Source of the DNA: Flavobacterium ginsengisoli
Lineage (GTDB): Bacteria > Bacteroidota > Bacteroidia > Flavobacteriales > Flavobacteriaceae
Assembly (NCBI RefSeq): GCF_029625315.1
Contig: NZ_CP121110.1
Span: 3,729,001-3,793,000 of the forward strand
Direction of reading: 5' to 3'
DNA: 64,000 nucleotides
Positions within the stretch are counted from its first letter, which is position 1. Each line of letters begins with the position of its first letter. Position numbers and translations under genes: made by a program. Below, piece by piece: positions 36,526-45,640 of the stretch. The notes beneath the pieces were generated by a model. It did no database searches. It was not told the DNA's origin and worked only from the letters and a program-made list of their open reading frames with translations.

Positions 36526-36655
36526 GAATTGCCTCCAGCTTTAGCTGGAGGTTAATAATGTAAAGTTGTGAGGCTTTAGCCAAACGCTCATTTTTTGGCT
36601 AAAGCCATTTTATTGAATCACTATTATGACATCCAGCTAAAGCTGGACGCAATTC
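36526..36655. repeat. REPIN-like inverted element
   Basis: Two outer arms of 24 bases (36526-36549 and 36632-36655), identical except for one base as inverted copies, each contain a hairpin built on CCAGCT/AGCTGG. Between them GGCTTTAGCCAAA (36572-36584) pairs with TTTGGCTAAAGCC (36594-36606). The whole is a 130-base element of the shape expected for a pair of REP hairpins moved as one unit. Confidence 0.75.
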
Positions 36656-36738
36656 AAAAAATCATTTTTAATCCTTTTAATCTGTGGCATATTTTACTTA
36701 TGGTCTTTTTGACTATATTTGAAAAAAATATCAAAAAC

Positions 36739-38238
36739 ATGAAGAAAATATATCTAACCATTTTAATATTGTTTGTGTATTGCGGTTATTCTCAATCACA
36801 ATCAGAAAAAAGTTTAAAGCAAGGACAATATTCAAACCCGATTTTTGCGGGTGACTATCCAGATCCTAGTTTGTTGCGCGACGGAAAAGATTATTATGTC
36901 GTTCATTCTTCTTTTGATTATTATCCCGGGCTTTTAATTTGGCACTCAACCGATTTAATGAATTGGGAACCTGTAACCAATGCACTTCATAAATATGTTG
37001 GAGCCGTTTGGGCGCCAGATTTAATCAAATACAACAATAAATATTACATCTATTTTCCTGCGAATAATACCAATTTTGTAGTTACTGCAGATTCTATTAA
37101 CGGACCTTGGAGCGAACCAGTAGATTTGAAAATTGGCAACATAGATCCTGGACACGTAACAGATGATAAAGGAAACCGCTTTTTATATTTCAGTAACGGC
37201 GGTTATGTGGCTTTATCAAAAGACGGACTTTCGGTAACCAGCGAATTAAAACATGTTTATGACGGTTGGAAAATTCCGCGCGAATGGAGTATTGAATGTT
37301 TTTGTATGGAAGGACCAAAATTATTCAAGCGCGGAGAATACTATTATTTGACCGTTGCCGAAGGTGGAACCGCTGGGCCAGCGACAAGCCATATGGTGAT
37401 TTCGGCAAGATCAAAATCGCCTTTGGGACCTTGGGAAAACTCACCACATAACCCGATTGTTCGCACGAACAACAGTTCTGAAACTTGGTGGTCAAAAGGA
37501 CACAGCACTGTTTTTGAAGATGCAAACGGAAAATGGTGGATGATTTTTCATGGTTATGAAAAAGACTATTATAACTTAGGCCGTCAAACTTTGTTACAAC
37601 CTGTGGAATGGACAAAAGACGGTTGGTATAAAATTTCTGATAACATTCAAACTGATAAACCGATTGCAAAACCTGAGGGAAAGACGCTTCCTGAGTTTTC
37701 TTTGAGCGATAATTTTGGAGGTTCGGCCTTAAAGCCACAATGGAAGTTTTATAATGAAGTGGAAAATTCAAGATTTAAAGTGGCTAACAATACTTTGACA
37801 ATTGAAGGAAAAGGCGATGGAGTAGGAAACAGTTCTCCGCTAGTAGTTGTACCGGGTGGACATTCTTATTCTGCAGAAGTTGAAATGGAAATTGAAGGTG
37901 AAGCAACTGGCGGATTGGTGCTTTTTTACGATAATAAATATTACTCAGGGATTTTAGCCGATCAAAATAACATTTTGGCCAATTTGAGAGGATGGCAGTT
38001 TCCAACGGAGAAAAATACGCATGCGCGAAAAGTCTTTCTTAAACTGAAAAACATTAAAAACACTGTAGATATGTTTTACAGTATTGATGGAAAAGACTGG
38101 AAAAAAATCGAAAACTCTGTAGAAGTTTCAGGATACAATCATAATGTTTTGAGTGGATTTTTGGGATTAAGGATTGGTCTTTGCTCTATTGGAAAAGGAA
38201 GTGTGAAGTTTAAGAATTTTGTTTACAAGGCGCTTTAG
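36739..38238 (+). CDS. glycoside hydrolase family 43 protein
   Basis: The 499-residue secreted enzyme has a signal peptide (ending GYSQ near residue 19) and a five-bladed propeller GH43 domain (about 30-320). The three catalytic acids are visible: D42 in YPDPS, D94 in WAPDL and E191 in CMEGPKL. A C-terminal beta-sandwich (about 330-499) is probably a carbohydrate-binding or concanavalin-like domain. It should cut beta-xylosides or alpha-L-arabinofuranosides of plant hemicellulose. I chose the ATG at 36739 because an upstream ATG at 36595 lies in the REP-like element. A -7 box TATATTTG is at 36714-36721. No SusC/SusD pair is near, so it is not in a typical polysaccharide locus. Confidence 0.92.
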   Translation: MKKIYLTILILFVYCGYSQSQSEKSLKQGQYSNPIFAGDYPDPSLLRDGKDYYVVHSSFDYYPGLLIWHSTDLMNWEPVTNALHKYVGAVWAPDLIKYNNKYYIYFPANNTNFVVTADSINGPWSEPVDLKIGNIDPGHVTDDKGNRFLYFSNGGYVALSKDGLSVTSELKHVYDGWKIPREWSIECFCMEGPKLFKRGEYYYLTVAEGGTAGPATSHMVISARSKSPLGPWENSPHNPIVRTNNSSETWWSKGHSTVFEDANGKWWMIFHGYEKDYYNLGRQTLLQPVEWTKDGWYKISDNIQTDKPIAKPEGKTLPEFSLSDNFGGSALKPQWKFYNEVENSRFKVANNTLTIEGKGDGVGNSSPLVVVPGGHSYSAEVEMEIEGEATGGLVLFYDNKYYSGILADQNNILANLRGWQFPTEKNTHARKVFLKLKNIKNTVDMFYSIDGKDWKKIENSVEVSGYNHNVLSGFLGLRIGLCSIGKGSVKFKNFVYKAL

Positions 38239-38239
38239 T

Positions 38240-38410
38240 TTTTTTTCTGCCACAAAGGCGCTAAGGTGCAAAGATTTTTTATTAAGAATCTAAGTTTTTT
38301 AAGTTAGTCATCTGTGCTAATGTGCTTAAATCTTTTAATCCCGATAGCTATCGGGAGCGTGAAACAATAAAACTTTGTGCCTTCGCGTCTTCGTGGCAAA
38401 ACCCACATAA
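38240..38410. repeat. dispersed repeat with a CCCGATAGCTATCGGG hairpin
   Basis: The gap holds GCCACAAAGGCGCTAAGGTG and, inverted, the matching CTTCGTGGCA at its end. A perfect hairpin CCCGATAGCTATCGGG is at 38340-38355. Confidence 0.65.
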
Positions 38411-38491
38411 AATAGAACCAGTTTAAACTACGTTTCGAGCTTATAAATGAGAATATATTTCGTAATCTTTGCAGCGGAAAAAAACAAATTT

Positions 38492-38719
38492 ATGAGCAAG
38501 ACTAAATTAATCATCAATAAAAATGGTTCTATCAAAATTGAAGGAGATTTTGAAATCATGGATCCAGAAGGAGCACTTTACGGTTTACAAGGAAGACAAG
38601 CGCTTGGACTTTGTCGTTGCGGACATTCTTCAAACAAGCCATTTTGCGATGGGGCACACAGAAACAACTTCGAACACGATTCAAAGGCTTTCGATTTACC
38701 GCCAATGAAAACGAACTAA
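38492..38719 (+). CDS. CDGSH iron-sulfur domain protein
   Basis: This is a 75-residue protein with one CDGSH-type motif. CRCGHSSNKPFCDGAH holds the three cysteines and one histidine that bind a [2Fe-2S] cluster. The ATG at 38492 (MSKTKLIINK) is preferred to one 45 bases upstream because the small domain is then of normal size. It probably serves in electron transfer or cluster handling in the cytoplasm. It is a single gene with its own terminator. Confidence 0.92.
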   Translation: MSKTKLIINKNGSIKIEGDFEIMDPEGALYGLQGRQALGLCRCGHSSNKPFCDGAHRNNFEHDSKAFDLPPMKTN

Positions 38720-38743
38720 GAAGTTCTATAGTTTTAAATATTT

Positions 38744-38778
38744 GAAACCGCATTCTGCCAGATGCGGTTTTTTTGTTT
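38744..38778. terminator. terminator after the CDGSH gene
   Basis: AAACCGCAT pairs with ATGCGGTTT, followed by a T run. It also lies between the convergent lipoprotein gene and the CDGSH gene. Confidence 0.8.
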
Positions 38779-38781
38779 GAT

Positions 38782-39372
38782 TTAATAAACGATGCAGTTT
38801 TTGGTTTTTAAATAAAAACCTTGACTTTTTATGCTTTTCAGTTGCCCCAAAGAATCAATAGAAACCAGAAATGATTCTTTAGATTCAGGACAGCTAATAT
38901 ATTTCATGACTTTTAAATCATAACCATTTTTTGTTTTGAGATAACCATTTCCTTTTGGATTATATGGGTCAATATCAAAATCTTGAATTTTAGCAATTAG
39001 AAAAGCTTCTTCTGGGTTATCAATTTTATTTATATAAGTGATTAATTCTTCTTTTTTTAAAACATAGTTCCATTTATTATTATCGAAATAAATTATAGTG
39101 TAACTACAACTCATAGGTTGACAACCCGTGAAAAAACCACTTTGGATGGGTTGGTAATTGTTTTTTTGTTTTAGCTTTTTATCTCCCTTGTAAAATATCA
39201 CTTTAGGAGTAAGTGGCAGAGAAAAGTTAATTTCCCAATAAGCATATTCTTTATTAGGATTGATCTTTTTTAGCAAACTTTCAACATCTGCTTCTTTCGA
39301 AGTTAGAGGTTGGTATTTTGTGTCCTTGCAAGATATCAGAACCAGAAAGATCAATAGAATAATTTTTTTCAT
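38782..39372 (-). CDS. lipoprotein of unknown function
   Basis: The 196-residue protein has a lipoprotein signal with lipobox LISC (cysteine at residue 15). No domain is recognised. It holds SGFFTGCQPMSCSYTI near residue 80 and further cysteines near the C-terminus, which could form disulfides in the periplasm. It follows the PhzF gene by 13 bases, in the same direction. Confidence 0.68.
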   Translation of the reverse strand: MKKIILLIFLVLISCKDTKYQPLTSKEADVESLLKKINPNKEYAYWEINFSLPLTPKVIFYKGDKKLKQKNNYQPIQSGFFTGCQPMSCSYTIIYFDNNKWNYVLKKEELITYINKIDNPEEAFLIAKIQDFDIDPYNPKGNGYLKTKNGYDLKVMKYISCPESKESFLVSIDSLGQLKSIKSQGFYLKTKNCIVY

Positions 39373-39385
39373 GAATATTTCGGCA

Positions 39386-40288
39386 TTAAATATAAAGTTC
39401 TCCTTTCATGGTTATAATCGAAGAACCTCCAACCAAAATATCTTCCTGACGATTCATAACTTCAATCAAAGAGGCCTGTTTTAGTTTGACACCTTGAAGA
39501 ATTTTATATTCTTTATCAGATTTAGTGAATTTCTTTTCTGTTAAAAATCCAATTAAAGGTCCCGCGGCCGTTCCTGTTGCAGGATCTTCATTAATTCCGA
39601 TTATCGGATTAAAGAATCTTGTTTCAACGATATGATCTAGGCCTTCATCTGCTGGAGCGAAACAATAAAAACCTTCAAAATTATATTCTTTAGAGATCTG
39701 AATTAAGAGCTGATTGTCTGGAACAAAGCTGTTTAATATTTGGCTATTCTTTATCGGAACCATTGTATGGGCAACTTCTGTTTTAACTATTGTCGGGACA
39801 AAAGAATTTACATCCAAGTCCTCAATTTTTAAACCTAGCGCCACCGCAATTCTATATGTTGGGATTTCCTGTTTGATCACAGCCGATTTCTGGTGCATTT
39901 TAACAACCGGAAAAAAAGTATCCAAATCAAAACTTACCGTTACCGGAATTGCCGAATGATTCATAATTACAAAAGGTTCACTTTCGTTTTGTTCATCAAA
40001 AATTGGCATTCCTTTTAAAAGAGCGCCACAAACTGCACCCAATAAATTATGGCCTGCACCGTCGATTTCGATTCCGGTTGGGGTAAATGAGCGAACAACA
40101 AGTGCTTTTTCTCTTGTAGAATAATAAACAAAAGAAGTTTCAGAATAGCCAAATTCTTTAGAAATATCCTGATAGGTTTCTAATTTTAAATTTCCATCTG
40201 TAAAAACAACCGAAAGCGGATTTCCTTTGTAACTTTCGTTTGAGAATACGTCTAATACGTAATATTCTAATGCTTTTCTTCCCCCCAT
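39386..40288 (-). CDS. PhzF family isomerase/epimerase
   Basis: The 300-residue protein shows the PhzF two-domain fold: YYVLDVFSNESYKGNPLSVV at the start (landmarks VLDVF and GNPL), IDGAGHNLLGA near residue 75, and EDPATGTAAGPL near 235. The catalytic glutamate usually lies in GFSETSF-type segments, here GYSETSFV near residue 47. Family members isomerise small amino or hydroxy acids, and the native substrate is unknown. No phenazine genes are near. It may be in one transcript with the lipoprotein gene at 38782. Confidence 0.9.
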   Translation of the reverse strand: MGGRKALEYYVLDVFSNESYKGNPLSVVFTDGNLKLETYQDISKEFGYSETSFVYYSTREKALVVRSFTPTGIEIDGAGHNLLGAVCGALLKGMPIFDEQNESEPFVIMNHSAIPVTVSFDLDTFFPVVKMHQKSAVIKQEIPTYRIAVALGLKIEDLDVNSFVPTIVKTEVAHTMVPIKNSQILNSFVPDNQLLIQISKEYNFEGFYCFAPADEGLDHIVETRFFNPIIGINEDPATGTAAGPLIGFLTEKKFTKSDKEYKILQGVKLKQASLIEVMNRQEDILVGGSSIITMKGELYI

Positions 40289-40520
40289 ATTTTCTTGTTT
40301 TTAAGCTTAACCCTCTCTTAAAGGAATAAAATTACGCTTTATTCTTGTATTTCATAAACACGTTTTATTTTTCAAGGTTATTTTAAGATTACTGTTTAAT
40401 TAAAAATTTGTTTCTAATTCAGAAAATAAAATCAGAAAAAGTTAAAAATCAATGAACAAGCATTTTAGTTTGAATTAATTCAAGTAATTTTAAACTTTAA
40501 AAAATAATGTTGTTATTTTT

Positions 40521-42078
40521 ATGATGGTTAAGAGACTTTCGATAGGATTCTTTTTTCTTTTTCTAGTCAATGAGGGAGTTGCTCAAAATAAGATTAATCT
40601 ATTTTCTGAGATTAACTATAACTCAATTCCTGCGGTCAATTTGAGTGAATACAAATCGGTTCAGGATCGAGACAGCCGACTCCAAAACCCTAATATTGCT
40701 TTGGGAGTTGCTATTTCTGGCGGAGGATCTAGAGCGCAGTTTTTTAGTATGGGCGTTCTTTTAGGTTTGGAAGAAATTCAAGAAGATAACTCGAGCCGTA
40801 ATTTTCTTAATGAAATAGATTATTTTTCGACTGTTTCTGGAGGCTGTTACTCGGCAGGTTATTATTTGACCATTCTGAAAAACAAATTGCAATATGATAA
40901 TTGCAGTTTTAACGAATTTTATTTTTCTAAAGCCGATGCTTTCAAATCAGATGTCAATAAATCGGCTACTATTTTTTCTCTTTTAAATAACAGCAGAAAC
41001 GAAAAAGGAGAAAAAATTTCGATGGCACAACGGCTTGATCTGGAAGTTTTGCAATATGATAGCGCTAACCCAGAAAATCAGAATAAGTTTAAGACTCAAA
41101 TGTTATTGTCTGATTTCTTTATTCCAAAAGACAGCAAACTTAATCCGCAATTGCCAATTATGGTAGCAAATGGAACGGCTTATAATAATGGAGAACGATT
41201 TCCATTCATGCCACACATTATTCGTGCTTTAAAAATTGATGCGTCTTTGGCTCCTAATAAAGCTTCACTTTCGCTTGACGAAAACCATATCAATAACGGT
41301 TACGACTTTCCGCTGACTTATGCAATTACGGCAAGTTCTGCTTTTCCTGGTATTCTTCCTAAGACCAAATTCGGAATCAAAAATCAAGATAAAATTTTAT
41401 GCGTTATTGATGGTGGTGCGTCTGATAATATGGGATATGAAACCTTAATAGAACTGCTTCACAACGATTCTAAAGTGAAAGATAAGAATAAAAAAGCGCT
41501 TTTTATTGATTGTTTAGGGCAAGGAAAAAAAGCACCTTTTATAAATGATGAAAAGATTAGGTTGCTTTCTTTGTTAGAGACTGCTTCTTTGTATACGGTT
41601 CAAACTAGATATATGACTTTTGAAAAAGATGTCGAAAATGTGCTGGATAAATACAAAATCCCGACTTCAAATTATCAAGTAATTGGTTTTACAACTTTGC
41701 GTGATTATTTAATAACCTTGAAAAAAGATAAGGCTTACGAAGAGTTAGTAAAACAATTAAAAGATACTGATGATGAAGGCTGCAAGTTGGCTGAAACTTC
41801 ACGATGATTTTCGAGCCAAATTGATTGCAAAGTTTGGTATGGACAGTTTTAAAAAAGATAAATTTGGTGAACCCCAATTGTCTAGTTTGGATAGAGAAAA
41901 GTTTAAAGATTTTGATGCAAGCGAACTTTTAATGCTTTATGAGTATGCTTCGCATGTTGAAACCAAATTAAAAATAACCCCAGAAGAAAAAGAAATGCTA
42001 TTACTGTCTGGGCGTTTTGCGGTTTTTTTGAAAACCAATGAACTGAAAAACTTGTTAGTAGAAAATAAAGGAATTTAG
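40521..42078 (+). CDS. patatin-like phospholipase (frameshifted)
   Basis: The protein has a signal peptide (ending VAQ near residue 22), the oxyanion loop SGGGSRAQF near 65, the nucleophile serine in STVSGGCYSAGYY near 110 and the dyad aspartate in VIDGGASDN near 300. It should cleave acyl esters of phospholipids outside the cytoplasm. The first frame stops at 41807 and another continues with WLKLHDDFRAKLIAKFG to 42078. The break is most simply one extra G in AGGCTGC at 41777-41783, giving DEAASWLKLHDD and a total of 518 residues. It is convergent with the PrcB-like gene, with no gap. Confidence 0.87.
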
Positions 42079-42528
42079 CTATTGCTCAAAAATAACCTTT
42101 TTGTCTGTTTTGTCTGTTTTAATGATATCGTAAGGTCTTGATAGCTTTAAAGTGCTATTGCCATTTTTTAGTTTTTCTACTTTGACGATAATGGTATTTC
42201 GGTTTTCGGTAATTTCGACAATATCTATAGAATGTCCGCCACTGTTTTGGGTTTTGTCTATAACAGCAATGACTTGATATTTACTGAAATCGATGTTTAT
42301 TTCTTTAAAATCTTTTGATAAATCACTAGAAACATTCATTTCTGTAATTAATTTATCCCAACTTTTTTGATCTTTAATTATTAAATGTCGCGGAGCAAGA
42401 CTTTTATCATTAGGAAAAGAATCTCCTTTGGCAACTAACGAATATTGTACATCAGAGTTTGGTAAATCATCATTTTCACAACTTGTCAAAACAAGCAGAA
42501 TGCTAAGAATTAAGATGATCTGTTTCAT
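42079..42528 (-). CDS. lipoprotein with PrcB-like domain
   Basis: The 149-residue lipoprotein has lipobox LTSC (cysteine at 17). The C-terminal half, SKYQVIAVIDKTQNSGGHSI and the following IVEITE and KVEKLK, resembles the PrcB C-terminal domain found in protease complexes. The match is by eye and moderate. It is probably periplasmic and surface- or membrane-bound. It abuts the end of the patatin gene on the other strand. Confidence 0.65.
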   Translation of the reverse strand: MKQIILILSILLVLTSCENDDLPNSDVQYSLVAKGDSFPNDKSLAPRHLIIKDQKSWDKLITEMNVSSDLSKDFKEINIDFSKYQVIAVIDKTQNSGGHSIDIVEITENRNTIIVKVEKLKNGNSTLKLSRPYDIIKTDKTDKKVIFEQ

Positions 42529-42714
42529 GATTTTGGTTTTGGTTGCAAAAACTTTTATATAAAGTTTTATCTATATAATCAGATGCATTTGTCTCCAAAT
42601 AGTTGCGTTAAAGGTGTTTAATTTATTAGCATCTTTATATTAGATAAAGATAACGCTAATTTTGATTAAAGATTGTGCTCAATAACAAATAAAAATAATG
42701 CAAATGGTATAATT

Positions 42715-43137
42715 TTATTTAATATCATTCTCATCCATTAACATTTGTTCTCTTATATAAGTTTGAAACGACTTATTAGTGTAATAAAGTTCTCCGCTTT
42801 CGTGCCAAAATTCAACGATTTTACCATCATTCCGATCAAAGTCAAAACCAGAAAAATCGCCAGAAAAATTATCTCCAAAAAACCAAATGTTTGATTTCAA
42901 TTCGTAGTGATTCTCCAAGCCTAAGTCTTCTAAATTAAATAATGAAGAGGCAATATTAAATTGACAGTTTCTAAAACTTCCCGAACCAACTTCTTGTAAA
43001 TAAGTAATATAATCTTCGGGTAGTTTTGGAAATTCTGAAAGAAGATCTTCAATTTGATTTACGGTTAAGGCTGTTCTGTTATTGTTGTCTTCTACCTTTT
43101 TGAGGAATTCTATTTCTAAATTGTAGTTTATTGCCAT
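42715..43137 (-). CDS. SMI1/KNR4 family protein
   Basis: The 140-residue protein has the SMI1/KNR4 fold signature: FPKLPEDYITYLQEVGSG near residue 37 and a late FVGDNFSGD-like segment, here WFFGDNFSGDFSGFD near 84. In bacteria the family often gives immunity to contact-dependent toxins. No toxin gene is in the window. It lies five bases downstream of the unknown gene at 43143, so they are probably one operon. Confidence 0.83.
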   Translation of the reverse strand: MAINYNLEIEFLKKVEDNNNRTALTVNQIEDLLSEFPKLPEDYITYLQEVGSGSFRNCQFNIASSLFNLEDLGLENHYELKSNIWFFGDNFSGDFSGFDFDRNDGKIVEFWHESGELYYTNKSFQTYIREQMLMDENDIK

Positions 43138-43142
43138 AAATT

Positions 43143-43646
43143 TTAGTCTTCAAGTTCTTTCTTGCAAATATCTATTTCGCGTTGTACTTCTTTTTCCAAT
43201 TTTGGTAATTCGTTGGTAATCCAATCTTGGCTTTCTTTGCTGAGGTAGTTTTTATTCTCGTCTAGCTTGTACTTCATAGCGCCATTAATCACCGTTATCA
43301 TTTCTTCGACTTTACATGTGCCGTTTGCAAAGTTTGGATCTATTAAATATTTTAAAATTTCTTTTTCGGACATAGGTTTGTAATACAAAATATGACTGAC
43401 TAAAGGAAAATAAAAGTAAAAGTAATTATTGGTGTTAGAAGCAAATCGTATTTTGTGTAAGGCTAATATCAAAGAGTCTAATTCTGAATTTGTAGTTTGA
43501 AAATTCAACTTTTTTAAAAGATCAAAACAAATTTTGGAGTAAGGCAGTATTTTTCCAACTTCTTCCAGATAAGTAAATGTCTTTTCAAAATTATTACAGT
43601 CGTTATTTCCAAAAGAATTCATAAGAGAGCGAATTTTATTTTTCAT
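43143..43646 (-). CDS. hypothetical protein upstream of the SMI1 gene
   Basis: I do not recognise this 167-residue soluble protein. It is mainly helical and charged, with no signal peptide. It has two cysteines in NDCNNFEK and ANGTCKVEEM. The five-base distance to the SMI1/KNR4 gene suggests co-transcription, and a second immunity-type function is possible but is inference. Confidence 0.6.
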   Translation of the reverse strand: MKNKIRSLMNSFGNNDCNNFEKTFTYLEEVGKILPYSKICFDLLKKLNFQTTNSELDSLILALHKIRFASNTNNYFYFYFPLVSHILYYKPMSEKEILKYLIDPNFANGTCKVEEMITVINGAMKYKLDENKNYLSKESQDWITNELPKLEKEVQREIDICKKELED

Positions 43647-43944
43647 TTTAAATCTATACAGTAGTCTAAATGATACATTTTTGAGGTCTATTTATTTGGA
43701 AGTTTTTAATTGATGGGAAGGGTTTCAGATAGTGCTAAAATACAGTTTTTCTATTTAAAAGAATTAATACATTTTCTGTTATCATTGAGTAAAAAATAGC
43801 AAGATAACTATTGTCTTCAGTTTTGTTAATGCTTGAAATAACTAATTTTTCTCTCTTTTTGTTTTTTCAATTTTCAATTAGTTTTACAGTCATCTCGATT
43901 ATTTGCCGCAACTTTGCAAAACAATCTTTTAAATAAAAACTCAA

Positions 43945-44484
43945 ATGGAATTCGGTAAAATCATAATTTCAGAAACTGCTTCAAAAAGCGAAAACCCGCA
44001 AGATGTTGTTAATTCGAATATTTCGGTAATCAATTTAATGAGAGAAGAAAAAATAGACGACGACTTGATTCACGAAGATGCTTTAATGAGTTACTATCTG
44101 GATTTTTACGCCTCAAAATATGCGGAAGGTAATTTTTCGAAATTCGTTTATGATTCAGGATGGAATAAAGAATTGAACGAGTTAATTGAAGAAGGCTTAG
44201 CTTTAATAGGCGCAGAAAAACATTTGGAATTGTTTAAAGAGCAATGCCGTAAACTGCGTTTGCAAAGCAACATTAAATTAGGAAAATTTCTAAAAGAAAA
44301 ATACGACACACCAAATGCTTTCAAGGATTTGCTAAACAATAATGCTTATTTTGAATTGGATGAAAACTTGGCAGAGTTGAATGCCGCTTTCTTAAAATCG
44401 CATCCTGATACAGAAGTACTTTCGGTAGAAGAAATGTTTAAAACACTGGAAGAATTTGTAGGACACGAAATTAAGAGAGATTAA
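43945..44484 (+). CDS. DMP19/DUF4375-like protein
   Basis: The 179-residue protein resembles the DUF4375 (DMP19) family: EDALMSYYLDFYASKYAEGN near 48, NFSKFVYDSGWNKEL near 72 and LELFKEQCRKLR near 105. Members are small acidic proteins, some of which mimic DNA, but no function is shown here. The 298-base gap before it (43647-43944) is AT-rich with no feature except GCAACTTTG, a weak -7-like box about 35 bases before the ATG. Confidence 0.65.
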   Translation: MEFGKIIISETASKSENPQDVVNSNISVINLMREEKIDDDLIHEDALMSYYLDFYASKYAEGNFSKFVYDSGWNKELNELIEEGLALIGAEKHLELFKEQCRKLRLQSNIKLGKFLKEKYDTPNAFKDLLNNNAYFELDENLAELNAAFLKSHPDTEVLSVEEMFKTLEEFVGHEIKRD

Positions 44485-44561
44485 GTTTTTATTTTTTTGC
44501 TGTGGTTTGTAAGAAAATTATATATTTGGAATGCCCTAAATTTTCTAACAAACCAAAGCCT

Positions 44562-45482
44562 ATGAAAAAAACGATTCTTTTAAGTGCCGTTTTGATGTTT
44601 CTGTTTTCCTGTGGGAAAAAGGAAAATGTTAAAAACGATGCCGAAGTTCAGTATCAGGAATTGCTTTCAGAAACACAAGCACATCTTGGTCTTGGTAAGA
44701 AGCCGATAAAAAAACTCATTTTTAAAAATCCTGATGAAATTGAAGATTCAGAAGAATTAAATCTGGAATTACTTTCTAAAGTCGCTTCCAATCTGCAAAT
44801 CAAATATTCTAGCATTAGAATTAAGGAAACAAGTTCTATCAACTACGATGATAAAACGACATTTTTTGTTTTGACTACAGTTGAACATAGGAAGAAAGCA
44901 CTTCGATCGGAGGATGAAGAAGAATTAGGAGATTTTTTTCAGCGTAAATATTTATTTGTAAATAGAGAAGACGGAAGTGTAATTGCTGAAGAATTTGATG
45001 AGAACTTAGGTTATTATGATAATGAAGCCATTCAGTTTTCTAAATCGCACATTTTAAGAGATTTGGTTTTTCTAAATGAAAAAACTCCTGCTATTGCTTT
45101 TTATACAGAAGCCAGTGCAAGCAGCCGAATCGTACTGTATTCTGAACAAAAATTTACGTTGATTACTTTGGCTGACAATGAAATTAAAAAGGTTTTATAC
45201 GAATATCCTATTCGATTGACCAACGGTGATTCTAACGGAGGCGGAACCTTTCAGGTAGAAACTTTAGAAACGGGAATGAGTTTTTCTGATCAGAAAACAA
45301 ACGGTTATTTTGATTTGATAATCACCAAAAACTTTTCTTATGAAGAAGCTGTCGAAAGTGATTTAGAAAACGGAATTGAAGAAAAAAGCGATCTGAAAAC
45401 CAAAAAAGAACTTGAAAAAATTAAGTTTAATGGCAGAGATTATGCTTTTCATAGAGACGATAGACATCGTTTTTTGGAGTAA
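44562..45482 (+). CDS. lipoprotein of unknown function
   Basis: The 306-residue protein begins at the ATG at 44562 with a lipoprotein signal and lipobox LFSC (cysteine at 17). An ATG 60 bases upstream would put a charged stretch before the signal and is rejected. The protein is rich in glutamate and serine with several EDEEE-type acidic runs, and no domain is recognised. It lies 77 bases after the DUF4375-like gene. A hairpin terminator follows. Confidence 0.68.
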   Translation: MKKTILLSAVLMFLFSCGKKENVKNDAEVQYQELLSETQAHLGLGKKPIKKLIFKNPDEIEDSEELNLELLSKVASNLQIKYSSIRIKETSSINYDDKTTFFVLTTVEHRKKALRSEDEEELGDFFQRKYLFVNREDGSVIAEEFDENLGYYDNEAIQFSKSHILRDLVFLNEKTPAIAFYTEASASSRIVLYSEQKFTLITLADNEIKKVLYEYPIRLTNGDSNGGGTFQVETLETGMSFSDQKTNGYFDLIITKNFSYEEAVESDLENGIEEKSDLKTKKELEKIKFNGRDYAFHRDDRHRFLE

Positions 45483-45504
45483 AACTTTATAAAATTCAAA
45501 TAAT

Positions 45505-45541
45505 AGCAAGAGCACTTTTAGAGTGCTTTTGCTATTTATAG
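45505..45541 (+). terminator. terminator
   Basis: AGCAAGAGCACT pairs with AGTGCTTTTGCT around TTTTAG with a short bulge. It lies after the lipoprotein gene. Confidence 0.7.
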
Positions 45542-45574
45542 GAGATTTAGGTTTTCCTGAGAAAGTTTGTCCTT

Positions 45575-45601
45575 TTGTTAACAAACATTTCCTTAAATTT
45601 G
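45575..45601 (+). promoter_or_regulatory. promoter of serS
   Basis: TTG at 45575-45577 and TAAATTTG at 45594-45601 are 16 bases apart, one short of the usual range. The start would be about 30 bases before the serS ATG at 45641. Confidence 0.5.
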
Positions 45602-45640
45602 CTTCCGTTATAAAAATACAATAGTTATAAAAATCAAGCT

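Noticed and set aside
36595..36738. N-terminal extension of the GH43 enzyme
   Set aside because: The extra 48 codons cover the REP-like element and would put a non-signal stretch before a good signal peptide that starts at 36739.
39386..40288. Phenazine biosynthesis locus
   Set aside because: Only the PhzF-like gene is present. The family is broad and the neighbours are unrelated.
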